A stretch of DNA of 64,000 nt from Amborella trichopoda (lineage: Eukaryota; Streptophyta; Magnoliopsida; Amborellales; Amborellaceae): assembly GCF_000471905.2 (NCBI RefSeq), contig NW_006497672.1, positions 2,607,676 to 2,671,675 on the forward strand, given 5' to 3'. The notes under the pieces are model-generated. The model made no database searches, was not told the DNA's origin, and saw nothing but the letters and a program-made list of their open reading frames with translations. The first letter of the stretch is position 1; each line of letters begins with the position of its first letter. Made by a program: the position numbers and the translations under genes. Shown piece after piece: positions 45,620 through 57,175 of this stretch.

Positions 45620-46709
45620 ATTCTTCTAAGATGTGTGGACGTGTAAGAGGCAAATAAGGTGTAAGAAGAAGTACACTCAGGCATTTGTGGACTACACCAG
45701 CCCAGTCCTAAGCTCTATGAACGGATATGCAGGTTGGGGTATTAATGGCCTTCCATGATTGCTGATTCCTTAAACTAAGCTAAAAAGTGCCAGATATAAC
45801 AAATAAATTCAGGCCTTGTTCACCAGCCTCTTGAGCCCTTACACCTTATGGTGGCATCATGGCCCTTCTCCCAATGGGGTATGGACATTGGGTCATGTCT
45901 TTATTCTAGCTGCAACATATTATTTCTCTAAGTGGGTTGAAACAGTCCCCCTTAAGCAAGTTCTCAGGACAGCAATAGCCAACTTCATTCGACATCAAAT
46001 TATATACCGGTTTGGAGTGACTGACCGGATTATATCTGACAATGGCCCTCAATTTCCATGTCATCATATTGATCGCCTGGTTAACCAGTTTGCGTTTGAG
46101 TGGAAGTACTCGACTATGTACCACCCTCGGGCGAATGGCTTGGCCGAGGCCTTCAATAAAACCCTATGCAACATTTTATGAAAATCGTTATCAAAGATGA
46201 AGAAGAACTGCCACGAGAAGCTTCATGAAGCCCTGTGGGCCTATCGCACTACCATAAGAAATGCCACCGGTTCCACTCCTTACTCACTAGTCTTTGGGGG
46301 TGAAGCAGTTTTACCTCTTGAAATCCAAATCCTTTCATTGCGTGTCACTATACATCAAGGAATAAACTAAGATGAGAGAGTCAAACTCTATTATCAAGAA
46401 TTGGATGCACTTGAGGAAAAGAGGTTAGAGGCTCAGCAGAACCTCAAACTCTACCAAGGGAGAATGAAGAGGGCTTTTGACAACTTAGTCAAGGTCAGCT
46501 CATTTGCCCGTGGGGACCTAGTTCTAGCCATCAAGAGGCCTATTATTATGCATGGTGGTCAGCATAAGGGGCAGTTTGAATCCAAATGGGAGGGTCCCTT
46601 TATAGTAAAGAAGGTCTCGCCAAATGGAGCTAACATACTAGCACATCTTGATGGAGAGAAGGCAATGCCCCCTATCAATGGGCGGCATTTAAAGAAGTAC
46701 TATCCGTGA
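45620..46709 (+). pseudogene. Integrase, unit 3
   Basis: The zinc-binding region is broken (E-E-V-H-S-G-I-C-G near 45670, K-C-Q-I near 45788). The core has F-I-L-A-A-T-Y-Y-F-S-K-W-V-E, S-D-N-G-P-Q-F and N-G-L-A-E-A-F-N-K-T-L, so the second Asp and the Glu remain. A frameshift separates the first Asp (M-D-I-G near 45882) from the rest. A W-A-Y-R-T-T segment (46236) follows in another frame, then the C-terminal part to TGA 46707-46709 (G-D-L-V-L, K-W-E-G-P-F, N-G-R-H-L-K-K-Y-Y-P). Confidence 0.75.
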
Positions 46710-47953
46710 TGCATATTCAAGAAATGAGACTCAATGCAAAGAAAGAAAGACAATCTAAGCAAAGTTTAGCTCTTTTATTGTAGTAAAAAGCAGTTACAAA
46801 TTACAAGCAAAAAGCCCATTATTAGGGAGGTTACAAGTCTCTTCTATTTGAGGAAAGGAGAATAGTTGACACCAAAAGTGTTGCTCTTGTATCTGAGGAT
46901 AAGAAGACGGTTACAAACCAAAACCTGCAGTACTGTTCTTGCATCTGAGGATAAGAGGACTGTTACAGGCCCAAAGAAATGCTTTCCTCATGAAGAAGAA
47001 GCAAACTCACCAAAGAAACACCCTCGTTATGGAGAAGAAGCAAAACCATTTAGAGAGTCTGCTTCAATTCATTTGACGAGTGTCTTCAAAGAGGATGGTT
47101 ACAGGCCAAAAGAAGAAGCCAACCATTTCTGAGTCAGCTTCAATTCATCTAACGAGTATGTCAAACATACAAAGCAGACTTCTCTGATAAGTAACTGGCC
47201 TATGATGAATAGCATACCCTATTCATAGGGGCTGCCCTTCCATAGAACAAAATGAACTTCCCTGTTGTTCTAGAGGACTTGGCTTCAAACGGGAATCATA
47301 AGCCAGGCTTTACCACACTCACCACCCTTTATCTACCCAAGTCGATGCCGTGAGTGAACATCGCCCCCCATGACTCATCACCGTGCACAACAGTTCCCAC
47401 ATGCGACTCATTGCTGCACGTGAGCAACACCGTGCACATCATGACGCTGCCATCCACTAATAAGTGCCATCTGAGGCTAGTGCCAGCTGTGTCTTCCAAA
47501 GGCTATCGCCGACTGTGCTGCTAACTCTCAATGCCAGCTATCTTTCTTGAGGACCAGTGCCGAATGTGTTTTTAAAAAGGTTAGCGCCGACTGCATCTTT
47601 AATGCGTATCGTCGACCGTGTATCTTAAAGGCTAACACTGACTGTGTATCTTAAGTCAGCACCAGGTGTGTTTTAAGGTCTCTCTCCATCGTGATTGTTT
47701 GCCTGTTGGTTTGCTTTTCATTTTCCCATGCGTCTCCCCGATTCCTGAGACCCCTCATTTTCTGGCTAAAGTCCCTTTGCCTCCCGGACAGTTGCACAAT
47801 TTTCGGGGGAAACTATCCACCTCCAGCAACAATTTGTCTCCCCCTGACCCTTCGGTTTCTCACTGAAATCCTCCTCCACAGCCAGAAAAACCTCTGCAAC
47901 TCTTTCTCAAGTCACCGGGAAAATCACCTTCTTTCATCGAAAAACTGCTAAAG

Positions 47954-48226
47954 TTAGCTGGAGACCTTGGGCAGTTCGCTGACGCAACTTTCGTCCCTTC
48001 TTTCCCTCTTTCGTACCCTCGAAACCATGACTGGAATTCCCCTGCTTCCCGGTAGACTCCCTTTTCTCATTGTAGGTGCCTGCAACTCTGACAAACCTCC
48101 GTCAAGCTCCCTGGTTGCTTCACTGCCCTGGCCCATGAACTCCTGCAAGGCACAGTCTTCCCTACTTGCCCTTGCCAGAAACCTCTGTGTGCTCACCCAA
48201 GCTTTCGCTGAAAATCTCCTTCTCAT
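47954..48226 (-). CDS. Possible antisense ORF (90 codons) in the Tat 3' region
   Basis: The minus-strand frame begins MRRRF and is basic and serine/arginine-rich, with R-V-R-K-R-E-R-R-D-E near its end. On the same strand, about 50 bases upstream, lies a TATA-like 'ctatataagg' (48284-48275). Extra antisense ORFs between integrase and 3' LTR are known in some Tat-lineage elements (for example gene23 of Grande). No homology to such a product is recognised here. The plus strand is also open across the region (47967-48251), so the frame may be accidental. Confidence 0.3.
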   Translation of the reverse strand: MRRRFSAKAWVSTQRFLARASREDCALQEFMGQGSEATRELDGGLSELQAPTMRKGSLPGSRGIPVMVSRVRKRERRDESCVSELPKVSS

Positions 48227-48274
48227 TGTTGAAAGTTTTTACCTTTGGTGAAACAGCCAAAATGGGGTTTACCC

Positions 48275-48284
48275 CCTTATATAG
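48275..48284 (-). promoter_or_regulatory. Antisense TATA-like box
   Basis: 'ctatataagg' on the minus strand is placed about 50 bases before the ATG of the antisense ORF at 48226. Confidence 0.35.
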
Positions 48285-50481
48285 GCAGAGCCTTCCTTCG
48301 AATGCCCCTTGCAAACTGGGAATCCTAGCCACGTCCAAGGAGGCCAAACGTCAATGGGAAAGATTGGGTCGGGTTCTGTCCTGAGGCCCGAGGCTAAAAG
48401 TTTTTACCACCGCCTACTAAATCCTATGCAACAAGAGACCATAACCGGGTCAGGCTAGGGTCAGAACCCGAACAGTAATCCACGCCCAGTGCCAGCTATG
48501 TTGTCAAAACTACCTAGTGCCAGTTGTGTTTTCAGTAACCCCAGCGCCGACTGTGTTCTCAAGGACTCAGAGCTGGTTGAGTGTTCAAGAGGCAGTGGTT
48601 GGATGTTCTAAGTGCCGACTGCGTTTTCAAAAGGCTCAGCACCGGCTGAGTATCTAAGGAACAGTGGTGGACGTTCTTAGCACCGTACATTTTCAAAGGG
48701 CTCAGTGCCCACTGAGTGTCCAAGGAACAATGGTGGACGTTCTCAGTGCCGACTATGTTCTAAATAGTCCATCGCCACATTCCCCATGCTAAAAGTCGTG
48801 CACATCTTACTACTATTATCCCCAGTAGAGTTGCACCTTGATCGTGACCTATTATCCCTAGTGGAGTGATACCTAGGTCGTTCTACTCAGGCCATGACTT
48901 CTCATCCCCAGTATGAGTCATACTTGTACTGCTGCTCATTATCCCTAATGGAGTTAGGGTCATTTTTACCACTGCAACCCCCAGTGGGTCTGACTCAGAC
49001 TTAAGAGTTGGGTACCATTTTTCACCTACAAGGGACCCACATCTATTCCAATTATCCCTAATGAATCCAGTCTTCCCATCTGAACCCCTTTCCAATCTTA
49101 ACTGTTTTATCCCCAGGGAGTCAGATTCACATCTATAGACTGATTCCCCATGCAGTGTCACCCACATGACGACACACACCGTGGTCCTGGCTGCATAACC
49201 CTAAACTGCATAGGTCCAAACTATATGACCTTAAACCATAGTGCACGTTCTAGCTGCATGACGATAAAAGGCTTAGCACCATGGTCCAAACTATATGACC
49301 TTAAACTGTAGCAAAAGTTTAAGTTGCACGACCTTAAATTATATGGTCCTAGTTGTATGACTTTAAACGGCATAACCACGGTCCAAGCTATATGACCTTA
49401 AACCATAGTGCATGTTCTGGCCGCATGACGTTAAACTACTTTGCACAGGTCCAGAAGGCATGACTTTAAATTTGCCCCCTCATACGCGCACACACCTTTT
49501 ACGTGCATTTTCACGAACGTCTTCCCTAACTGACCCATTCATGTGCGCGCATCATCTTCATTACGTCTCCGATGAATCCATTCATTTCATCATCATCATT
49601 CCCCAGTGAGTCTCACCTGCGCTCACAAAATGACGAACCATCCCGCCACCCATACTCGTTGTAAGTTAGTGGGTCACCATTTTTCACCCACCTTTCATCA
49701 TCCATCTTTCATAGGTAGCCTCGTGCCATCTCCCCGAAGTGAGCTAAAGCCATCACCATACTCACTGTATGGCCTCAACAGACTGCCATCCATCTTCACC
49801 ACGGTCTAGCTGTATGACCTTAAACCATAGTGCATGTCGTAACCGCATGACGTTAAACTGCTTTGCACAGGTCCCGAAGGCATGACCCTAAACACGCCTT
49901 CACAAAAAAAAAATAAAATAAAAAGAAAAAGAAAAAGAATAACGGGCATGGTGTATACCTGGTCAAGGGAATAACGGGCATGGTGTATACCATGAGTAAA
50001 AATGACAGACGGACATGGTCACGAAACCAAGAGTAAAAGAGTTCCGTTAATAAAAACCCAGGCACGGTGAAAACCCCGAAAGGGCATTGTGAGCAAAAAT
50101 GATAAAATAAGGGTAGACATGGTCGAAAGGTCACGGGTAAAAGAGCCCTAAATAAAAGAAAAGAAGTTGGTGAAAACCATCTCTACGGCGCCGCTTCCCA
50201 AGTCTAAGTGAAAATCCATAAGGGACACTTGGGCCAATAACTGGTTGATGCAGCATTCTCCTCAACAGGAGGCTTCAGCCAATACTCAAAAGAAAAATCC
50301 CTGGTGTCACAATACCACGATAAAAAAATATGAGCTTCAAGGAAAAGATTCCGCCAGCCTGAGTCCATTCGTAAAAAGGACTCGAAAGACAGAGGACTCG
50401 CCAAGAAGGTAAAACAAGTCTCACGAGCATCATTCCCAGGAGATTACTAAACGCACTCCAAAGATGTCGGAGACACCCCAT

Positions 50482-50870
50482 GAAGGCTAAGTCTGCCATG
50501 AATTTGGACCTATTACGCAAGATTGCTGACAGTCGGTAGGGGTTATACCCAAAGCCGGTCACCTCGATAAATTGAGGTACCCTACCCATCAAGGAATAAT
50601 TGGTGAATGACGCGGATGAGTGCCGACCAAAGGCTCTTCAGCAGACCATCCAGAATAAACAAACAAGAAAGTCACTCTGACAAACAAAAGACGCCCCAAG
50701 AAGGCTAAGTAAGCCATGAATTTTTACCTATTACGCGAGATTGCTAACAGTGGGTAGGGGTTATACCCAAAGCTGATTATCTCGATAAACTGAGGTACCT
50801 TGCCCGTCAAGGAATAACTGGTGCACAATAATGATGATCACTAACCAAAGGCTCTTTGGCTATCTATCCA
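50482..50870 (+). repeat. 218-bp direct duplication near the 3' LTR
   Basis: Two copies begin 'gaaggctaagt(c/a)' at 50482 and 50700. They share 'ggtaggggttatacccaaag', 'ctcgataaa(t/c)tgaggtacc', 'caaggaataa(t/c)tggt' and 'accaaaggctctt'. Confidence 0.9.
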
Positions 50871-51226
50871 AGACAAAGAAGCCTAGGCCAAATAAGAACA
50901 ATGCCCTTTACCATGGCACTCAATTGCCAGATGGGCTTGATTCTGACAAACGAGGTCCATACAAAATCCTTAGCTTCAGAATCGCAAATAGTCCACACGA
51001 GGGTGAGGACTTCGACAAGATCCCTAAAAAAAGTCTCTTCTCCCCCTAAAGTCTCCATGGATGGACCTGTACATTGCATCAAAATGTTTGAGCATCCTAA
51101 TTACAGCATTGCGTGAATCTCCTCGATATTCACGTGGTCCTGTGGCTAGGAAGAAAAAAGTAATGCATAGCCGAAGGAAATTTTCTGAACGTTGTCCTTC
51201 TCGCTTCTCTCGAAGCACAACATTTG

Positions 51227-51237
51227 GTGGGGCAAGT
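51227..51237 (+). other. Polypurine-like tract before LTR 4
   Basis: 'ggtggggcaag' lies immediately upstream of the LTR start. It is the only LTR start in the array with such a tract, which supports LTR4 as the true 3' LTR of unit 3. Confidence 0.5.
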
Positions 51238-54200
51238 TATTTGAACACATTTTTCAGCACCTTGGTCCCCGATACGGAATAAAGAGGAAGCAGGTCAATA
51301 AAGCCTCAACATATAGTGAAAATTTCGACAGTCTCAGAATGGCCCCAGAACTGGTCAAGATCTTCATAAGCATTTCAAAAGATCACTTGTCAAGTTTCAT
51401 CATAGTCATACATTTCTAAGGCAGTGAACAAAGAAACAATTTTGGCAAAATTCACTTCTCTCACCTTGAACTGGATCCCGTAGCTAGAAATATATTTTTA
51501 ATGTATCAAACAGCTGTGGGACCATAACCATTAGATCTGATATGATAAAAAACCCATATGGGTCAAGTTTCGGCTTAATCAGGCATTTAAGGATAAAGTT
51601 AGAGGTAAAATACCGAAAAATGGTAGGTCGCACACTATTCCTGTGTGGCCACCTTGCACCAAAACACCATTAAAGGTGGCTATTTTTACTTTCGGGACCT
51701 ATATCTCACTCGTTCCAAGTCGGATTGCGCTCAAATTTGGTGAGCATATTCATCTCATCGAGATGAGCGTTTCGATAGGTGGTATGCCCTGTGACGATGC
51801 CCGAGCTGGAAGAAAAACTAGAGAGAAGTAGCTGATCCATGAATAAAGTTACAGAAAATTTAGTAGCAACACGCATCACTCTAGTAGCCAAATCACGAGG
51901 CTCGCATACCCGATTAACGGGAAACCAATTGCATTATGTGAGTAACGTCTGAGACTATCTCTAGTCCGAATGTCCTGTACAATGAACGGTTGGATTTCAC
52001 ACATGGAGGCATCAAAGCTACTGTAAATTCTGGCTGTCATATTTTAAGATTCCGACCAAAAACTCAAGATGACGAAATCTTCATTCGGATGTAAAATCAA
52101 GCTGCGTTTTTTGCAACATGACTATGACGGCATGCTCAGTGCAATTCAATGCAGAAACAAAAAAAAAACATCGAGGAACGAGCGCACTAGAGATTTGAAG
52201 TTTTCAAGATTCATCAAAAATTCAAGTCTCATGATCATGACTTAAAAACATGATTCATGGCTCGAAGTTGGATCGCCATGCCGATCTCTACAAGAAAACA
52301 ATCATCTTTCAACCAAATGGGCATCAAAGCAACCTCAGATCAGTCCTGGAAGATCACGCAAGTTCTCAGGCAACAACAAGGACTATTTTAGAATTCCACA
52401 CATTGTTAGGTAGGGGCAAAACAGTCCTTTGCACCCATTTTTAGAATTTCTTTTAATTCAATTAAATTGTAATTATCTTCTATTTTAGGTAGTTTTTGGG
52501 CGTCCACCGATGTTTGGGCTCAATTCTATGTGAACATGCAAAGCCAAATTGTAAAAAGAGAATGAACACAATTCTTCAACATTCAATAAAGACTTGGATT
52601 CTTGCTTGAGTTCGTGCATGTGACTTGGAGGGAGAGAGAGGAGATAGAAGAAAAGGATCGGTACCACTCGATAAGGTACTTTTCTCTCCTCTCATCTTTC
52701 TCTCTCTTCTTTTCATGTCTCTATTTCACTTTTCTCTCTCCTCCCCTCTATTCTCTCTCCTCTCCTCTTTCCTCATCTCTATTTTTCTTTCTCTCTCCTC
52801 TTTTCATCTTTATCTCTTTCTCTCTCTTCCTCCTTTGGTCTATCATGCCTTAATCTTTCTGCTTCTCCTTCTCTATTCATGCACGACGTATATATCGTTT
52901 TGTGTGATGCCTTCCTATTCATGAGACAAGAGCAGTGAGCCGGGCCTTATCCTAAATGGCGAGCCAGGCCTCTGTAAAAAAATTCTCTCTCTTATCTCTC
53001 TTCTATCTTTAGATCTAACCGGCGCATGCCTATCACCTCCTGGGTTCTCTTTCTTTCTTCTCTTCTGTCCCAGCCGGTGCAAGCCTAGCGACGCCTGGGT
53101 TATCTTTCTTTCTTCTCTTTCGTCCCAGTCGGGGCGACCCTAGCACCGCCTGGGTTCTCTTTCTTTCTTCTCTTCTGTCCCAGCCGAAGCAAGCCTAGTG
53201 CCATCTGGGTTCTCTTTCTTTCTTCTCTTTTGTCACAGCTGGTGCAGGCCTAGCGCGGCCCGGGTTCTCTCTCTTTCTGCTATTCTATCGTAGCTGGCGC
53301 AATCGTAGCGCAGTCTGAGTTCTCTTTCTTTCTTCTTTTTTATCACAGCCAGAGTAAGCCTAAAGCCGCCTAGTTTCTCTCTCTTCTTTCTTTATTTCAC
53401 AATCAGCGGAAGCCATCACCGTGTGTGTTCTCCTCCTCCTCTCCTTCCCTTCTCTCTCTTCTTCTTCTCTAATGGTTTTCTATCCTACTCTGTTTCTTCT
53501 TCTCTCTTTTATTTACTTCTCTTCTGTTTCCTCGTCTCTCTCTTCTTTTCTTTCTTTCTCTGATCTCTCTTCTTTCTTTTACTCTCTCATTTGATCAAGA
53601 AGGGTTGCGACTGGCCTTCAATGGTTGTCATGTCGTCTAGCTGTAATGTTGTTGTGCCAGTCATAGTTACCGTGCTTGCTTTATTGCCACAAGAGACAAG
53701 TCATTATGTCCAGCTAGTCGGTATTGGTATAGTCCTCTAGTAGTAACTTTGTTGAGCTGGTCTGAGCTATCGAGCCTGATTTACTACCACGACAGGTCAA
53801 TTACCTACTAGTGAGGTAACTGTGTCGGTCGCACCACTCAATCAAATTCTTCTCACCCCAATCTTCATCCCCTCATTCTTCTCATCTTTTAAATGTACAC
53901 GCCTGTGTACGTTCACCTAAAGGCAAGGCGTGGTCCCTTGACCCACCTGTCTTGTAAAAGTTTCAATATGCATGGGATTGTAGAAATAGGAGAATACAAG
54001 CTAAGGGAGGAGATCTGAACCAGTTTTACATTTGGGAGGCTTTCTTCGTGATTTAAGAGGGCGCCCACGTGAGCCAGCCCGATTAAGTCCCAAACGCACC
54101 TTAAATTCCTCTCTCATCGGTTGGTCTACCTGCCTTTGTTTTGAGTAAGGTTTTTGAGAGAGCGATCTCAAGTCTCGGGTTCCCCTGAAACCCGAGACGC

Positions 54201-54250
54201 ATGCCGCCCAATCATCTAGATCCGGAGGGTGAGATCGAAGCACCTAACTA
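51238..54250 (+). repeat. Tat-like LTR 4
   Basis: It starts TATTTGAACACATTTTTCAG (TG mutated to TA) and ends 'cacctaacta'. The TATA box is mutated ('ctatgtgaa', 52526), and AATAAA is near 52585. It has a GA/CT hairpin (52627-52690) and the ~55-bp array (53020-53420). At about 3.0 kb it is the best full-length LTR here. Confidence 0.75.
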
Positions 54251-54312
54251 GTGACCCCTCTGCTCCTCAATTTTGGGAGGGTACAGAAATCTAGATTTAT
54301 ACTGGAACCTTA

Positions 54313-55690
54313 TTGGAAGTAAAGATGTCAGAATCATGGGACTTTGCATTTGAAGTTAACAGGAAATCCTCTGAGGATAATGACGATGAGTTGCAGGAAG
54401 CCCTAGAAGAATGGGAAGAAGGCGGCCAAGCTATAGGCGATGAACTCGAAGACACAAACCTAGGGGATGAAGCTGATACCAAGCCTACCTTCATTTTAGT
54501 AAATATGTCTCCAGATGAGAAAAAGGATTCCACTGCCTTCTTAAGAGCAAATCGAGATGTCTTTGCTTGGCATTACCATGAGATGCCTGGTTTAGATCCC
54601 TAAGTCGCCGTTCATCGTATGGGCATTGATCCAACTGTCAAACCTGCTAAGCAGAAATCAAGAAGGTTCAGGCCTGATCATGAAATGCAGATAGATGATG
54701 AGGTGACCAAACTTAAGCAGGCAGGCTTCATTCGCGAAGTTTAATACCCTAAATGGCTGGCAAATGTTGTGTCAACCAAGAAGAAAAATGGGCAAATCAG
54801 GGTCTGCATCGACTTCCGTGATCTCAATACCGCTTGCCCCAAGGATGTCTTTTGTTGCCATTTATGGAATTTCTCATTGACTCCACAGCTCACTGTCAGA
54901 TCTTCTCTTTTATGGATGGATACTCCGGATACAACTAGATACGGATGGCCCTAAAAAATGAGGAAGCCACCGCATTCCTGATTCCAAAAGGAGTCTTTTG
55001 CTATACAATGATGCCTTTTGGATTGAAGAACGCTGGTGTAATGTATCAGAGAGCAATAACAATCATCTTTAACCACATGATGCACAAGGAGGTCGAATGT
55101 TATGTCGATGACTTGGTGGTGAAATCAAAGGAGAAAGAAGCTCACATGAAAGATCTTGAAAAGGTGTTCGAAAGATTATGCCTTCATCAACTCAAAATTA
55201 ATCCGCTGAAATGAGCCTTTGGTGTGCGTTCTGAAAAATTCTTGGGCATCATTGTAAGACACCAAGGATTGGAGGATGAGCGAGTAAAGATCAAGGTGAT
55301 CTAGGAAATGCCATTACCCACTACACTGCGAGAATTGCGGTCCCTCAAGGGCAGCTTGCTTACATTCACAGGTTTATCTCGAACCTTTTGGGTGCTGCTG
55401 GCCTTTTACGCACCTGTGAAGACGGATACCCCATTCATTTGGGATGAAGCGTGTCAGGCAGCACTTGATGACATCAAGTAGTATTTGCACAATCCTCCAG
55501 TGCTTTCTACACCAGTGTTGGGAAGACCACTTATCTTGTACGTGACCACCTCGGACGAGTCACTTGGAGCATTATTGGCACAAAACAATGACGATAGAAA
55601 AGTGATCGCATTATATTATCTCAGCCGTAGGATGCAAGGGGCTGAAAAGAATTATCCCCCTATTGAAAGATGTGCTTTACTTTGATCTTT
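54313..55690 (+). pseudogene. Reverse transcriptase and first RNase H, unit 4
   Basis: An acidic pre-RT segment leads into D-V-F-A-W-H-Y. A stop at 54601-54603 and a TAA at 54742-54744 break the frame. K-Q-A-G-F-I-R-E-V is present, unlike in unit 3. V-C-I-D-F-R-D-L-N, then a frameshift near 54850, M-P-F-G-L-K-N-A, YVDD (about 55105), and Y-Y-L-S-R-R-M follow. It corresponds closely to unit 3 RT and is inactive. Confidence 0.75.
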
Positions 55691-56245
55691 GCAGTACAAA
55701 AACTCCGTCACTACTTGCTTGGTCATGAAGTGAAACTTATATCAAAAGCAAACCCTGTAAAGTTTCTCATGACGTGCCCATGCCTATCAAGATGTCTTGC
55801 TAAGTGGGCCTTATTGTTGATGGAATTTGACATCACATATGTCCCACAAAAGGCCATCAAGGGCCAAGCCCTAACAGATTTTCTCGCAGCACACCCCGTA
55901 TCAGTGAAATCTCCTTTATCAAGTGATCTCTTTGATGAAGAAGTATTCTATGCAGAACTTACTCACGCATGGGACTTGTACTTTGACAAAGCCTTCCAAT
56001 CTGATCCAGGAGGTGCCGGAGTGGTATTCTTGACTTCAAAAGGAGGAATATTGCCATTTCTTTCTCTCTTGCTGAGGTCGGTTCAGAATATCAGGCCCTT
56101 ATAATTGGTTTGAAGATAGCCTTTGATCTAGACTTGGAACAACTCAAGATCTATGGTGACGCTGAATTGGTTATTCGACAACTCAAGGGCATATATGACG
56201 TAAAAAAAGACACTCTCAAGCCTTATCATGATACTGCAAAATCTC
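55691..56245 (+). pseudogene. RNase H remainder and second RNase H, unit 4
   Basis: The open frame 55670-56104 has L-M-E-F-D-I-T-Y-V-P-Q-K and L-Y-F-D-K-A-F (Gly of D-G-A replaced by Lys). It then passes to the next frame at 56110 (G-D-A-E-L-V-I-R-Q-L-K-G). It ends where LTR-type T/C sequence begins. Confidence 0.65.
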
Positions 56246-57085
56246 TCCCATCTTTTCTTTTCTTCTCTCTCCTTGCTCTTTCTTCTCTTTTCTTCTCCTT
56301 CTCTCTTCTTCTATTTTTCCTTTTTTCTTTCTCTCTTTTCTCTTTCTTCTTTCTTCTTCTCTCTTTTGACCCAAAGAGGTTAAGATTAGCATTGCATAGT
56401 AGTCTTGTCATTTAGCAGTAATGTTGTCGTGTCGGTCTAAGTCACCGTGCCCGTCTTACTGCCACGACAGGCTAACCATCGTGTCAGGTTGATCAATGTT
56501 GGTTCTATCATCTAATAGTAATGCCGTTGTGTCGGTCTGAGTTACCAAGCCCGTCTTGCTACCATGTCGGGTCAATCACTTACTAGTCTAACCACTGTGT
56601 CAATCTAGCTACTTGGTCAAATTCTTCTCCCCCTTTCTTCTATTCTATCTCTTTCTTTTCTTCTTTTCACCCCAATCTCTATCCTCTTATTCTTTCCTTC
56701 TTCTTTTGGATGTACACGCCTGTGTACATTCACCTAAAGACAAGGTGGGGTCCCTTGGCCCAATTGTCTTGTAAAATTAACCATGTGTGTGTAATTACAA
56801 AAATAGGAGAGTATAGGTCAAGGGAGGCGATTTCGAACCAGTTGTAGGACTGGGGGGCTTTTTTTGTGATCTAAGGTGGTGCCCACGTGAGTCAGCCCGA
56901 GTAAGTCCCAAGTGAGGTGTGTCCTACCTCACGTTAAATTCCTTTCTCACCGGTTAGTTTACCTGCCCTTGTCATTTAACAAGGTTCCCGAGAGAGCGAT
57001 CTCAAGTCTCGGGCTTTCCTTAAAACCCGAGATACATGCTACCAGGTCATCCCGACCTAGAGGGTGAGATCGAGGCATCTAACCA
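56246..57085 (+). repeat. Tat-like LTR 5, 5'-truncated
   Basis: Only the last ~840 bases remain. These include the T/C tract, 'gtaatgttgtcgtgtcggtc' words shared with LTR2-4, 'ccgagagagcgatctcaag', and the end 'atctaacca' before the primer-binding site. Confidence 0.7.
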
Positions 57086-57088
57086 GCT

Positions 57089-57107
57089 TGGCAACTCCAT
57101 TGGGGAC
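57089..57107 (+). other. Primer-binding site of unit 5
   Basis: TGGCAACTCCATTGGGGAC is a tRNA-Arg-type site with transitions at two CpG-like positions. Confidence 0.65.
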
Positions 57108-57175
57108 TTACTACTCCTTTGTCAGATCATCCTTGTTTGGCTAGTCTGTCCTTTTGTTTTCTGCACTACGTACAC

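Larger units (their letters stand above)
46710..51237. other. 3' region of unit 3: repeats and possible antisense ORF
   Basis: The region between integrase and LTR4 holds several tandem-repeat families. These are a 56-bp pair at 46887-46980; 'gccgactgtg' repeats at 47460-47670 and 48490-48780; 'tatccccagt' repeats at 48810-49180; 'gaccttaaac' repeats at 49185-49450 and 49800-49890; and a 218-bp duplication at 50482-50870. Hypervariable, repeat-rich 3' regions are known for Tat/Ogre elements. Confidence 0.7.
35706..54250 (+). mobile_element. Tat/Ogre-like unit 3 (LTR3-internal-LTR4), most complete copy
   Basis: The order is: primer-binding site 38473, ORF1, gag, a nested foreign fragment (41793-42370), post-gag linker, RT, RNase H, archaeal-type RNase H, integrase (ends 46709), a 4.5-kb 3' region, a purine-rich tract 'ggtggggcaag' (51227-51237) and LTR4. 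Two RNase H domains and a long 3' region are Tat-lineage traits. All ORFs are damaged, so it is not autonomous. Confidence 0.8.
51238..57087 (+). mobile_element. Tat/Ogre-like unit 4 (LTR4-RT/RNase H-LTR5), doubly deleted
   Basis: The LTR4 end 'cacctaacta' is joined at 54250/54251 directly to sequence upstream of RT, so primer-binding site, ORF1 and gag are lost. After the second RNase H the sequence switches at about 56241-56245 into the T/C-rich middle of an LTR, so integrase, 3' region and the LTR5 start are lost. Confidence 0.7.

Noticed and set aside
47666..48384. Plus-strand frames in the Tat 3' region as a captured host gene
   Set aside because: No recognisable protein; several overlapping frames are open on both strands, as in GC-mixed non-coding DNA.
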